The position numbers and the translations under genes were made by a program. The notes beneath the pieces were generated by a model, which was not told the DNA's origin, ran no database searches, and was given only the letters and a program-made list of their open reading frames with translations. Of a DNA stretch of 64,000 nucleotides, positions 54,302-63,943 are shown piece after piece; position 1 is the first letter of the stretch; every line of letters starts with the position of its first letter. Location of the stretch: contig NZ_JAUSVL010000001.1 of the NCBI RefSeq assembly GCF_030814695.1, forward strand, positions 1,586,227-1,650,226, in the 5' to 3' direction. This stretch comes from Oligosphaera ethanolica (GTDB lineage: Bacteria; Verrucomicrobiota; Lentisphaeria; Oligosphaerales; Oligosphaeraceae).

Positions 54302-55689
54302 GCCTCGAAAAACCCCTTATCCTCATCATTGACGACGAACGCAATACCCGCGAAGGCCTGCGTGGCGCCCTCGCCGACCAATACGAGGTGCTCCTCGCCG
54401 AAGATGGCCTCCGCGGTCTCGCACTGCTCAAAGAACACGCCGTCGACATCGTCCTCACCGACCTCCGCATGCCCGGCCTCGACGGCATGGACTTCACCCG
54501 CAAGGCCGCCAGCATGGAAAACCCGCCCCTCATCATCATGCTGACGGCGTATGGCTCCGTGCAGACCGCCGTCGAAGCCATGAAAATCGGCGCCTACGAC
54601 TACCTCACCAAGCCCGTCAATCTCGACAATCTCGAAATGATGATCGCCCGCGGCCTGGACACGCTCCGCCAACGCGCCAATGCCAGCGATGAACGCAACA
54701 GCCTCGGCAACCGCGATGGCCTCGACGCCATCATCGGCAGCTCCAAACGCATCACCACGGTGTTCGCCGCCGTCCGCCAAGTTGCCGATTCACGCTCCAC
54801 CGTGCTGCTCTCCGGCGAAAGCGGCACCGGCAAGGAACTCTTCGCCCAGGCTATTCACCGGCTCAGCTCCCGCGCCGACAAACCGTTCATCGCCATCCAC
54901 TGCGCCGCCCTCAATGAAAACCTCCTGGAAAGCGAGCTCTTCGGACACGAAAAAGGGGCCTTCACCGGCGCCAATGAACGCGTCATCGGCCGCTTCGAAA
55001 AAGCCGACGGCGGCACGCTGTTCCTGGACGAAATCGGCGAAATCACCCCGGCAACACAGGTGAAACTCCTGCGCGTACTCGAAAGCCGCAACTTCGAACG
55101 CGTCGGCGGCGGCAGCACGATCACGGTAGACGTGCGACTCATCGCCGCCACCAACCGCGACCTGAAAGCCATGGTCGACGCCGGCACCTTCCGCGAAGAT
55201 CTGTTCTACCGTCTGAATGTGGTGAATATCGCTCTGCCCCCCCTGCGCGAACGGCACGAAGACATCCCGCTCCTACTGGATTTCTACCTCAAACGAACTG
55301 CCCGTGAAAACAACAAGGCCATCGACGGCTTCAGCCCCGAAGCCGTCAAAGTCCTCGACACCTACGACTGGCCCGGCAATGTCCGCGAACTACGCAACTG
55401 CGTCGAACGCATGGTCGTTTTCGCCCGCGGCAGCACCCTCACCCTCAACGATGTCCCCGAAGACATCCGCCAGGCCGTTGGCGAACAGCTTTCTGGCACC
55501 AACGACCATCACGGCGATGCGCCCGCAACAACCACGACCGCCGATCCGCTGGACATCAAGGCCAATGAAAAAAACCTGATCATCCAGGCCCTCGCCGAAT
55601 GCGGCGGCAACCGCTCACAGGCGGCCATCAAACTCAATATTAGCCGCCGCACCCTACACCGGAAACTCAACGAATACGGCATCCAGTGA
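54298..55689 (+). CDS. Sigma-54-dependent response regulator (NtrC family)
   Basis: A 463-residue activator. The receiver domain has the acceptor Asp55 in [12 protein letters not shown]. The AAA+ domain has Walker A GESGTGKE (from 173), the sigma-54 contact loop GAFTGA (220-225), Walker [12 protein letters not shown] and [11 protein letters not shown]. The C-terminal Fis-type helix-turn-helix ends [20 protein letters not shown]. It would receive phosphate from the preceding kinase and activate RpoN promoters. A possible target class, a consensus RpoN promoter, is found at 3035-3050, though no direct link is shown. Confidence 0.95.
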   Translation: MSLEKPLILIIDDERNTREGLRGALADQYEVLLAEDGLRGLALLKEHAVDIVLTDLRMPGLDGMDFTRKAASMENPPLIIMLTAYGSVQTAVEAMKIGAYDYLTKPVNLDNLEMMIARGLDTLRQRANASDERNSLGNRDGLDAIIGSSKRITTVFAAVRQVADSRSTVLLSGESGTGKELFAQAIHRLSSRADKPFIAIHCAALNENLLESELFGHEKGAFTGANERVIGRFEKADGGTLFLDEIGEITPATQVKLLRVLESRNFERVGGGSTITVDVRLIAATNRDLKAMVDAGTFREDLFYRLNVVNIALPPLRERHEDIPLLLDFYLKRTARENNKAIDGFSPEAVKVLDTYDWPGNVRELRNCVERMVVFARGSTLTLNDVPEDIRQAVGEQLSGTNDHHGDAPATTTTADPLDIKANEKNLIIQALAECGGNRSQAAIKLNISRRTLHRKLNEYGIQ

Positions 55690-55713
55690 GCCGATAACCG
55701 ACAACTACATAAT

Positions 55714-55818
55714 GTCGATCGGACCGATCGGACCGATCGGACCGATCGGACCGATCAAGTCGACGATCCGTCCGATCCGTCCGATCCGTCCGATCCGTCT
55801 GATCCGTCCGCGAAAAAA
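55714..55818. repeat. Composite GATC-rich repeat element, copy 3
   Basis: After the response-regulator gene come five GATCGGACC units, CAAGTCGAC, then five GATCCGTCC/T units ending in CCGCGAAAAAA. The arrangement is the same as at 39628-39739, again between convergent genes and with the block order kept. Confidence 0.85.
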
Positions 55819-55842
55819 GACCGTCCGTCCGCTCGTTCTTCC

Positions 55843-56580
55843 TCAGCGCATGCGTGGGCCGATGACCCGCCCACCGTCAATGAGGTAGTCCACGCCGGTG
55901 ATATAGGACGCATTCTCCGACACCAGAAAGAGGATCAGATCTGCGACTTCGCTGGGCATGCCCCAGCGTTCCAGGTAATTGCCCTCGGTTTTGCCCTTGC
56001 TTTCTTCACTGGCGATCAGCCCGGGCGAGATGCAATTGACATTGATATTGCTGCTGCCCAGCTCCATGGCCAGCGCCTTGGTAAACGACGTGATCGCTCC
56101 CTTACTGGCCGAATACACCGCCAGCCCTGGCAGACCGACATTGCCGGCAATGGACCCCAGATTCACGATCTTGCCGTACTGCCGTTCCACCATATTCCCG
56201 AGCACCGCCTGGGTCAGGAACATCGTGCCTTTCACATTCAAATCCAAGATCCACTCCCAGGAGCCATCGGGAAGGTCTTTGAAACGGACATTCTTGTGCC
56301 AACCCGCGCCGGCACAGTTCACTAGGATGTCGATTTGGCCAAAAGCCACCAAAATATCGGCAACCGCGCTTTTGACCTCAGTCTGCGCCTTTAGGTCGAC
56401 CACTTTGGACAGGGCCGTGCCGCCGGCCGACCGGATGCTCTCAGCAACCGCATCAAGCCCCTCGGCATTGATATCCAACAGCGCGACCTTTGCGCCCTCT
56501 GCCGCCAGTTTCAACGCTGTCGCCCGACCAATGCCTCTGGCCGCACCACTGATCACCGCGCACTTGCCTGCAAACTTCAT
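55843..56580 (-). CDS. SDR family oxidoreductase
   Basis: A 245-residue short-chain dehydrogenase/reductase. The ATG at 56580 has AAGGGAA upstream. The cofactor motif is SGAARGIGRA (11-20), NCAGAGW follows, and the catalytic YSASKGA lies near residue 155 after a conserved Ser in LGSIAG. C-terminal GVDYLIDGGRV is typical of the FabG/glucose-dehydrogenase group. An alcohol or ketone of a sugar or fatty precursor is the likely substrate. It is a single gene, convergent to the response regulator. Confidence 0.93.
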   Translation of the reverse strand: MKFAGKCAVISGAARGIGRATALKLAAEGAKVALLDINAEGLDAVAESIRSAGGTALSKVVDLKAQTEVKSAVADILVAFGQIDILVNCAGAGWHKNVRFKDLPDGSWEWILDLNVKGTMFLTQAVLGNMVERQYGKIVNLGSIAGNVGLPGLAVYSASKGAITSFTKALAMELGSSNINVNCISPGLIASEESKGKTEGNYLERWGMPSEVADLILFLVSENASYITGVDYLIDGGRVIGPRMR

Positions 56581-57890
56581 AGCATCATTCCCTTGCTTGG
56601 AGATTTTTACTTCGCGATAAAGCGACCATGTATGACGGAGCATCGGCGCCCGCTTACCATGCAAACTTGATTAACCCACAAAAGAATACCAACCCCAAAT
56701 TGCGCACCACGACCAGTAGGGGATTTTGCACTCGCCCCTCCTCGCACCCCCGTTCATCCCTTCCCGCATTCTTCTTTACCTTATTGGGAGGGGGTCCCCC
56801 CAGGTTGGGTGGGCCGGCCTTAATGACGGGCGAAAAACTACCTCGAAACCCGCATCTTTTCAACCATTTTTTTGAAATTGCATGGAGAAACATAAACGTT
56901 CCCGACTGGCCGCTAACAACTGCCAGCGAATCACAAGACACGAAAGGGCACCCAAACAACACCAAACGCTTTCCGCGGCACGGCATTCCGTGCCGCTACA
57001 GACCCCGCACATCCGCGCAAACTGCCCATTCATTGCGTCTTGCCATCGGCGGCGTGTCTTGCCGCACATCCGCGCAAACTGCCCATTCATTGCGTCTTGC
57101 CATCGGCGGCGTGTCTTGCCGCACATCCGCGCAAACTGCCCATTCATTGCGTCTTGCCATCGGCGGCGTGACTTGCCGCACAGCGGCAAGACACGCCGCC
57201 CGTATTTGCCTTCTTCGCGCCTTCGCGCCTTCGCGTGAGAACAAAAAGACGTCGTGCCTTGGCGTAAACGGCCCATTCATTGCGTCTTGCCATCGGCGGC
57301 GGGACTTGCCGCACAGCGGCAAGACACGCCGCCCGTATTTGCCTTCTTCGCGCCTTCGCGCCTTCGCGTGAGAACAAAAAGACGTCGTGCCTTGGCGCAA
57401 ACGGCCCATTCATTGCGTCTTGCCATCGGCGGCGGGACTTGCCGCACAGCGGCAAGACACGCCGCCCGTATTTGCCTTCTTCGCGCCTTCGCGCCTTCGC
57501 GTGAGAACAAAAAAACGTCGCGCCTTCGCGTAAACGGCCCATTCATTGCGTCTTGCCATCGGCGGCGGGACTTGCCGCACAGCGGCAAGACACGCCGCCC
57601 GTATTTGCCTTCTTCGCGCCTTCGCGCCTTCGCGTGAGAACAAAAAGACGTCGTGCCTTCGCGTAAACGGCCCATTCTTTGCGTCTTGCCATCGGCGGCG
57701 GGACTTGCCGCACAGCGGCAAGACACGCCGCCCGTATTTGCCTTCTTCGCGCCTTCGCGCCTTCGCGTGAGAACAAAAAGACGTCGTGCCTTCGCGCCTT
57801 CGCGTCTTCGCGTGAGAACAAAAAGACGTCGTGCCTTCGCGCCTTCGCGCCTTCGCGTGAGAACAAAAAGACTTCGCGCCTTCGCGTGAG
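56581..57890. repeat. Intergenic tandem-repeat region (57-bp and 133-bp units)
   Basis: No gene. Contents: a 9-bp-stem hairpin GCGGCACGG-CATT-CCGTGCCGC (56975-56996); three copies of a 57-bp unit (about 57006-57176) with GCACATCCGCGCAAACTGCC and TTGCGTCTTGCCATCGGCGG; then four complete copies of a 133-bp unit (starts near 57264, 57397, 57530, 57663) that embeds part of the 57-bp unit, the hairpin CTTGCCGC-ACA-GCGGCAAG, and CTTCGCGCCTTCGCG; and a tail of shorter CTTCGCG/GAGAACAAAAAGACG repeats to 57890. All six frames give the widely seen spurious SREGAKARRRE-type peptides. Confidence 0.88.
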
Positions 57891-57940
57891 AAAAAAGAAA
57901 CCGCGGCGGTCACAGCTTATCAGCCGTAACCGCCGCGGTT
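57891..57940 (-). terminator. Rho-independent terminator of the aldolase gene
   Basis: On the minus strand AACCGCGGCGGT and ACCGCCGCGGTT form a perfect 12-bp stem around an 18-base loop, followed by TTCTTTTTTCT. It lies 55 bases after the stop codon of the aldolase gene. Confidence 0.87.
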
Positions 57941-57994
57941 ATTCATCAGACCGTCAACAGGTAAGTTCCCGGTGGCGGCGCTATTGCCTGATCA

Positions 57995-58945
57995 TCAGAT
58001 ACCGAGCATCTGGCGGACGTTGGGGAGCTGTCCGGCACTACCGAGTTTGACGTTTTTGGCGGCGATGAATTTGGCATATTCGGTCATGAAGATCTTGCCG
58101 GCGGGGCGCAGATCGAAGTCCTTCGGGTCGTCGCGGAAATGCTCGCGATGGACGCGGCACCAGACCAGACGGCCGTCGGTGTCGATGTTGATCTTGGTGA
58201 CGCCGAGTTTCGCGGCCTGGGCGAACTGGTTGTCGTCAACGCCCTTGGCGCCGGCGATTTGGCCGCCAGCGGCATTAATGCGGGCGACTTCCTCCTGCGG
58301 GACGGAGCTGGAGCCGTGCATGACCAGCGGGAAGTTGGGCAGCTGGCGTTGGATTTCTGCCAGGACGTCAAAGTGCAGGCCCTGCGTGCCGGTGAATTTG
58401 AAGGCGCCGTGGCTGGTGCCGATAGCGCAGGCGAGGCTGTCCACGCCGGTGCGGGTGACGAATTCCTTCGCCTGGGCGGGGTCCGTCAGCTTTGCGTCGG
58501 CTTCGCTGACCGACACGTGTTCTTCCACGCCGCCGAGCTGGCCGAGTTCGGCTTCGACGACCAGGCCCTTGGCATGGGCGGCGTCGACCACGCGCTTGGT
58601 GATCTCGATATTTTTGTCAAAAGACTCACTGCTAGCGTCAATCATCACCGAGCTATAGAAGCCGCTCTGGATGCAATCCATGCAGGTGGCCTCGTCGCCG
58701 TGGTCCAGGTGCACAGCAAAAACGGCTTCGGGAAAGACCTTGTCAGCGCTGCGGATGATGCCTTCCAGCATCAATTTGTTGGTGTAGGAACGGGAGCCTT
58801 TGCTGATCTGGATGATGAAGGGCGCCTTGCTGTCAATATTGCCCCGGAACAGGCCCATGCACTGCTCGAGATTGTTGATGTTATACGCGCCAATCGCGTA
58901 CTTGCCATAGGCGGCTTTGAACAGATCTTTGGTGGTGACAATCAT
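57995..58945 (-). CDS. fba: Class II fructose-bisphosphate aldolase
   Basis: A 316-residue zinc aldolase. The ATG at 58945 (MIVTTKDLFKAAYGKYAIGAYNINN) has AAGGGGA upstream; the longer frame is not needed. Metal and substrate motifs are FAVHLDHGDE, VVEAELGQLGG, CAIGTSHGAFKF, VMHGSSSVP and KINIDTDGR. It cleaves fructose 1,6-bisphosphate into the two trioses, the central step in glycolysis and gluconeogenesis. It has its own terminator and is divergent from the kinase gene. Confidence 0.96.
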   Translation of the reverse strand: MIVTTKDLFKAAYGKYAIGAYNINNLEQCMGLFRGNIDSKAPFIIQISKGSRSYTNKLMLEGIIRSADKVFPEAVFAVHLDHGDEATCMDCIQSGFYSSVMIDASSESFDKNIEITKRVVDAAHAKGLVVEAELGQLGGVEEHVSVSEADAKLTDPAQAKEFVTRTGVDSLACAIGTSHGAFKFTGTQGLHFDVLAEIQRQLPNFPLVMHGSSSVPQEEVARINAAGGQIAGAKGVDDNQFAQAAKLGVTKINIDTDGRLVWCRVHREHFRDDPKDFDLRPAGKIFMTEYAKFIAAKNVKLGSAGQLPNVRQMLGI

Positions 58946-59008
58946 CGTGATTCCCCTTGCTTCTTGGTTTTCCAGAACGACAACCACGCCCAAAACTGCG
59001 TACGGGAG

Positions 59009-59037
59009 TTGCCATACAGACGAAACTTGGCTAATAT
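59009..59037 (+). promoter_or_regulatory. Likely sigma-70 promoter for the Ser/Thr kinase gene
   Basis: TTGCCA (59009-59014) and TAATAT (59032-59037) are separated by 17 bases on the plus strand; an overlapping TATAAT ends at 59040. The predicted start near 59045 gives a leader of about 125 bases to the GTG start at 59170. Confidence 0.5.
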
Positions 59038-59169
59038 AATACACGAACTCTATTTTGTGCGCCCGTTCGCCGCCGGCGACGGTATATTCGTTCCCTCCGA
59101 GCCTGTTTTTTCATCCCGACCAAAGCGCTCGCACCTGTCGACGCCGGTCAGGCAGAAAGGTCCTCAGCC

Positions 59170-61551
59170 GTGCGATTTCAATGCAGCCACTGCCAAGCCA
59201 TCCTGGACATTGAAGATTGTGACCCCGGCGAGCTAGTGCAATGCGGGCAGTGTGAAAGCGCAGTTACGGCGCCGCTGTCAACAACGTCGCCCGGCGCACT
59301 GATCGGCGATTTCATTATCAAGCGCGAACTCGGCGTCGGCGGCATGGGCACGGTCTACCTGGCCCACCAGGCGACCCTGGACCGGGACGTCGCCATCAAA
59401 GTCCTCCTGCCCAGTTTTGCCGCGGACGCAGCTTTCATCGAGTCATTTATTCGCGAGGCCCGGGCCGCCGCCGCCGTCAATCACCCGAACATCGTCCAGG
59501 CCTATGCCGTCAACAGCGAAAACGGCCTGTTTTATTTTGCCATGGAGTATATCGACGGCAAGACCCTCAAGCAGTCTCTTGCCGAGGAAGGCCGGCTGCC
59601 AGCAGAGCGGGTCATCGACATCGCCACCGACGTCGTCGCCGCCTTGGGTTTCGCCTGGAAAGAGCGCAAGATTGTCCATCGCGACATCAAGCCGGACAAC
59701 ATCATGATGGCCAACACCGGCCACGCCAAGCTGGCCGACCTCGGTCTGGCCCGCAAGATCACCGAAACCAATCCCGATGGCAGTTCCGAACTGTTCGGCA
59801 CGCCCCAGTACATTGCGCCAGAGCTTCTGTTCGGCTATTCGCCTGACGCGCGCAGCGACATCTACAGCCTCGGCTGCACCCTCTATCACCTCGTCAGTGG
59901 CCAATCTCCAGTGGAAGGACAAACACCCGAAGAGATCGTCAATCAGCATATCTTCAAGCCAATGACGCCACTGCTTGAGGTCGCGCCGGACGCTCCCCCC
60001 GGCCTGGCCGCAATGATTGAACTGATGATGGCCAAACGACCCGCACAGCGCTACCCGGACTACGACCTCATCGCCGCTGACCTCAAGCTGGTCAAAGCCG
60101 GCAGAATGCCCGCCCATAACGCGGCCCCCGATGCCCAACTGCCCATCGACGGCGACAGCGACAACCCATTCGCCGTCCCCAATGGCTCCGAATCAATCAT
60201 AAGCCACAGCCACGCGACACCGCCGACACCCAAAAAGAAAATGACCTTCAGCGCCACGCCCAAAGCCCCCGGTGCCACTGACAGCACGCCACCCAGCACT
60301 ACCAACAGCACGCCTGCTGACGACGCCGACAGCGGCAGTTCGCAGAGCATTGCGCCGGTCACCGACAAGCCCAGAAGCAAAATGCCCATGCTGATTGGCG
60401 CCGTCGTGCTCCTCCTCGCCCTGGGCGGCGGCGGCGCCTGGTTCGCCATGTCCCGCGCCAGCGGCGATAGCGGCGAGGCCGGTGGCGCGGCGACAGACGG
60501 CGGCACCAAGGACGGCGTCGCCATCGTCAAGGCGATGATCAGCAGCCAGAAGCCCGAAAATGAGATTTTTGCCGAACTCAATCGCCTGGCGACAAGCATG
60601 GCTCCCGACAAAGCTGGCTACAACGACTTCCTCGCCGTCGCGGCGCCGTACGTCGAAAAAGCCCTCGCGCAGGCCCGCGAGGCCGACATCACCGCCGAAA
60701 AGGAGCGCTGGCAGGCGCTGGCGCTGGCCGCCAAGGCTGAAACCGAGCGCATCGCCGCCGAAGAAGCCAAGAGGGCCGAGGAGGCCAAAAAAGCCGAGGA
60801 GGAGGCCCAGCGCCAGGCCGAAGCCGAAGCCGAAACCCAGCGCCAGCTTGAGCGGCTCAACGAGCAGAAAGCCGCCCTGCGCGACCAGATGCTGCAGAAA
60901 ACCAACGCAATGGACTTCAGCGGCGCCCGAATTCTCTTCTCGCCCATGCTTGCCAGCAATGACCCCGCCACCAGGAACTGGGCCGAGCTGTGGACGAAGG
61001 TCCTCAACGATGCCGACAAGTACTACAAGCTGATCCGCAACTCCAAAGAAAAACTCGCCGGAATCAAAATGCCCGTTCTGGGCGATAAAATCAAATGGCA
61101 GATCGACAGCGTCGTATACGACAAAGTCAACATCAAACGCGTCCGCCAGGTCGTCGACAAAGACGGCAATGACCGCATTGAAGAATTGACAGGCAGTCTT
61201 GAAATCGACCAGCTACTCTTCCCGCAGCTTGAGGCTATCAACCACAAGCTGGCCGAGACCGAGAGTCTCTCGCCGATTGAGGTCGGCCAACTCAGCGCCA
61301 ATTTCCTGCTGGCTCGCGGCGCCTACCTCGCCCCTATCACGGGCTTCCTGCAAAAACTCGGCGCGCCACAGGAACTCCAGGACGAAGTCGCCAATCTTAG
61401 CGGCCAGTACTACATGCAAAACCAACTCGAATTCCTCCGCAAACTCAACAAAACACAAGCAACCGAACTTGCTGGACTGCTCAAAAACAGCGACCCGACC
61501 GCATTTGCCACTGTCGCCGACGAGGTCCAGCAGATCATCGGCGACAAATAG
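59170..61551 (+). CDS. Ser/Thr protein kinase with N-terminal zinc ribbon and membrane anchor
   Basis: A 793-residue PknB-type kinase starting with GTG. Cysteines 5, 8, 25 and 28 (CSHC...CGQC) form a zinc ribbon. The kinase follows: Gly loop GVGGMGTV (55-62), Lys77, HRDIKPDN (170-177), DLGLA in place of DFG, and GTPQYIAPELL. A Pro/Ser/Thr-rich linker leads to one transmembrane helix at about 407-424 (LIGAVVLLLALGGGGAWFAM). The C-terminal part beyond it is an Ala/Glu/Lys coiled coil then an unassigned helical domain and would face the periplasm. Such kinases with a leading zinc ribbon are frequent in planctomycetes and relatives. Targets unknown. Confidence 0.92.
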   Translation: MRFQCSHCQAILDIEDCDPGELVQCGQCESAVTAPLSTTSPGALIGDFIIKRELGVGGMGTVYLAHQATLDRDVAIKVLLPSFAADAAFIESFIREARAAAAVNHPNIVQAYAVNSENGLFYFAMEYIDGKTLKQSLAEEGRLPAERVIDIATDVVAALGFAWKERKIVHRDIKPDNIMMANTGHAKLADLGLARKITETNPDGSSELFGTPQYIAPELLFGYSPDARSDIYSLGCTLYHLVSGQSPVEGQTPEEIVNQHIFKPMTPLLEVAPDAPPGLAAMIELMMAKRPAQRYPDYDLIAADLKLVKAGRMPAHNAAPDAQLPIDGDSDNPFAVPNGSESIISHSHATPPTPKKKMTFSATPKAPGATDSTPPSTTNSTPADDADSGSSQSIAPVTDKPRSKMPMLIGAVVLLLALGGGGAWFAMSRASGDSGEAGGAATDGGTKDGVAIVKAMISSQKPENEIFAELNRLATSMAPDKAGYNDFLAVAAPYVEKALAQAREADITAEKERWQALALAAKAETERIAAEEAKRAEEAKKAEEEAQRQAEAEAETQRQLERLNEQKAALRDQMLQKTNAMDFSGARILFSPMLASNDPATRNWAELWTKVLNDADKYYKLIRNSKEKLAGIKMPVLGDKIKWQIDSVVYDKVNIKRVRQVVDKDGNDRIEELTGSLEIDQLLFPQLEAINHKLAETESLSPIEVGQLSANFLLARGAYLAPITGFLQKLGAPQELQDEVANLSGQYYMQNQLEFLRKLNKTQATELAGLLKNSDPTAFATVADEVQQIIGDK

Positions 61552-61604
61552 CCCACGGCCGAAAACGGATCCCCTTTCCGCCCCTGGCGCTGCCGGATAT
61601 CACC

Positions 61605-62426
61605 ATGCGAATCGTCCATTTCTCCGACATCCACGCCGGGCTTTTCCCGCGCAGCGCCGCGGCACTGACTGACAAACGGCTCCTCGGCGCGCTCAATTAC
61701 CTGCTGCGCCGGCGCCATGCCTGCCGGCCCGAGCGCGTAGAGCGCCTGGCCTCGCGCCTTGAGCAACTCCGCCCCGACTGGGTGGTTTGCAGTGGTGACC
61801 TCAGCAGCATTGGTTCGCCGGAGGAATTTGCTCTTGCCTGCGACTGGCTCCGGCCCATTCGCGAGCTCGCTGGCGATCGCTTTATCTACGTGCCGGGCAA
61901 CCACGACGTCTATGTGCGCGACCAGGCCTGCCGTCGCGCCCTGGCGGCGTCTTTCCACGAGCTCAACAGCCACCGCTGGCAGCTCGCCGACCTGCCGCTG
62001 GCCATGACCAGCACAGACGCCCAGCTGGTGATGATCCCAGGCGCCGTACCCGTCGGCATGCTCCGCTCCTCCGGCCGCCTCAGTGACAACGAGGAGGCGC
62101 GCCTGGCGGCCATCCTCAGCGAGCCGCGCCCCGCCGGGGCCATCCGCGTCGGCATCGGCCATTTCCCGCCCTGCCACGCCGACGGCCGGCCCCTTGGCGC
62201 ACGGCGCGCGCTCGCCGGTGCCGACGCCATTCTCGAGCATCTGACCGCCGGTCGGTTGGACGTCCTCCTCTGCGGACACATCCACGACCCATTCGCTTAC
62301 GCCCTGCCCAATCGCTCGGCAGTTCTCTGTGCTGGCTCGCTCACATTGACGGGCTCGTTCCTGGTCTTAGATTATGAGCCCGGCCAACATTGGTCCTCGC
62401 AGTTCCACCACGTTGACACGGACTGA
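61605..62426 (+). CDS. Metallophosphoesterase
   Basis: A 273-residue calcineurin-like phosphoesterase. The metal motifs are HFSDIHAG at the N-terminus, VVCSGDLSS, YVPGNHDVY, IGHFPP and CGHIHDP. The fold is typical of nucleases and cyclic-nucleotide or lipid phosphodiesterases; the substrate is unknown. It lies 53 bases after the kinase gene and 44 bases before the rhamnulokinase gene, on the same strand. Confidence 0.92.
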   Translation: MRIVHFSDIHAGLFPRSAAALTDKRLLGALNYLLRRRHACRPERVERLASRLEQLRPDWVVCSGDLSSIGSPEEFALACDWLRPIRELAGDRFIYVPGNHDVYVRDQACRRALAASFHELNSHRWQLADLPLAMTSTDAQLVMIPGAVPVGMLRSSGRLSDNEEARLAAILSEPRPAGAIRVGIGHFPPCHADGRPLGARRALAGADAILEHLTAGRLDVLLCGHIHDPFAYALPNRSAVLCAGSLTLTGSFLVLDYEPGQHWSSQFHHVDTD

Positions 62427-62470
62427 GCCCCGCCGGCCAGCCGCAAACGTCCACCCAAGGGAGACTTATC

Positions 62471-63943
62471 ATGAAGCACTATCTGGCCTTTGATCTCGGC
62501 GCCTCCAGTGGCCGCGCCATACTCGGCAGCATCGACCAGGGCAAAGTCACCCTGAAAGAACTGCATCGCTTCGAAAATGGCGGCATCGCCATCAACGGCG
62601 GTCTCTTCTGGAACTTCCTCGGCCTCTTCAATGAACTCAAGATCGGCCTCAAAAAAGCCGTGGACAGCGGCGTCGAGCTCGCCGGCATCGCCGTCGACAC
62701 CTGGGGCGTCGATTACGCCCTGATCGACAAAAACGGCTTCTTCGCGGGCATGCCCCGCCATTATCGCGACAGCCGCACCGACGACGTCATGCCATGGGCC
62801 TTCGCCAAGATCTCCCGCGACGACATCTACCGCCAGACCGGCATTCAGTTCATGAGCCTCAACTCCGTCTTCCAGCTGGCCGCGTCCGTCCGCGATGGCG
62901 ATTGCAGCCTCGGCATTGCCGAAAAGCTGCTCTTCATGCCGAACGCGCTGACCTACCTGTTCTGCGGTGACGCCACGGCCGAGTACAGCATCGCCACGAC
63001 CTCCCAGTTCTACAACCCCACCACGCGCGACTGGGCCTGGCCCATCATTGACGCCCTTGGCGTCAAACGCAGTCTTTTCCCGGCCATCACGCCGGCCTGC
63101 ACCCGCGTGGGCACCCTCCTGCCGGCCTTGCAGGAAGAACTCAAATGCGGCCCCATCCCCGTGATCCTTGTCGGCTCCCACGACACCGCGTCGGCCGTAG
63201 CGGCCGTGCCGGCCACTGGCGACAAATCCTGGGCCTACCTGAGCAGCGGCACCTGGAGCCTCCTCGGTATCGAACTCGACCAGCCACTGATCAGCGACAA
63301 GGGCCTCCAAGCCAACTACACCAACGAAGGCGGCGTCGGCGGCAAAATTCGCTTCCTCAAAAATATCATGGGCCTGTGGCTGATCCAGGAATGCCGCACG
63401 GAATGGAAGCGCCGCGGCCTCAAATACACCTTCGATGAGCTCGACGCCATGGCTTCTGACGCCGCGCCATTCCGCTCCTTCATCGACCCCAACGACCAGC
63501 GCTTCATCGCTCCCGGCGACATGCCCGCGCGCATCGCCGAGTACTGCGTCGCCACTGGTCAGCCCAAGCCCGAGACGCCCGGACAGATTCTCCGCACCGC
63601 GTTGGAGTCGCTGGCCATGCGTTACCGCCAGTCGCTGGAAGAAATCGAGGCCATCAGCGGCAAGCCCATTGAGCTGCTGCACCTCGTCGGTGGCGGCTGC
63701 AAGAACATCATTCTCAACCAATTCACGGCCAATGCCATCCAGCGGCCGCTGCTGACCGGCCCCGTCGAAGCCACCGCGCTGGGCAATATCATCGGCCAGG
63801 CCATCGCCACCGGCGACATCGCCAGCCTCCAGCAGGGCCGCGACATCATCCGCGCCAGCACCGATGCCGTTAGCTACCAGCCGCAGGACAAAGACGCCTG
63901 GAACGGCGCCTACCAGCGTTTCCTCAAGGTCACCAAAGCATAA
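62471..63943 (+). CDS. rhaB: Rhamnulokinase
   Basis: A 490-residue FGGY kinase with AGGGAG before the ATG. It starts YLAFDLGASSGRAILG, has GIAVDTWGVDYALID, YRDSRTDDV, VGSHDTASAVAAVP, SSGTWSLLGIE, and HLVGGGCKNIILNQFTANAI near the C-terminus, the pattern of RhaB. It phosphorylates L-rhamnulose to rhamnulose 1-phosphate. No isomerase or aldolase of the pathway is in the window. The last 57 bases of the window hold no feature I can support. Confidence 0.94.
   Translation: MKHYLAFDLGASSGRAILGSIDQGKVTLKELHRFENGGIAINGGLFWNFLGLFNELKIGLKKAVDSGVELAGIAVDTWGVDYALIDKNGFFAGMPRHYRDSRTDDVMPWAFAKISRDDIYRQTGIQFMSLNSVFQLAASVRDGDCSLGIAEKLLFMPNALTYLFCGDATAEYSIATTSQFYNPTTRDWAWPIIDALGVKRSLFPAITPACTRVGTLLPALQEELKCGPIPVILVGSHDTASAVAAVPATGDKSWAYLSSGTWSLLGIELDQPLISDKGLQANYTNEGGVGGKIRFLKNIMGLWLIQECRTEWKRRGLKYTFDELDAMASDAAPFRSFIDPNDQRFIAPGDMPARIAEYCVATGQPKPETPGQILRTALESLAMRYRQSLEEIEAISGKPIELLHLVGGGCKNIILNQFTANAIQRPLLTGPVEATALGNIIGQAIATGDIASLQQGRDIIRASTDAVSYQPQDKDAWNGAYQRFLKVTKA

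Noticed and set aside
57264..57800. CRISPR array or gene family in the 133-bp repeats
   Set aside because: Whole units are nearly identical with no variable spacers, and all frames give low-complexity peptides.
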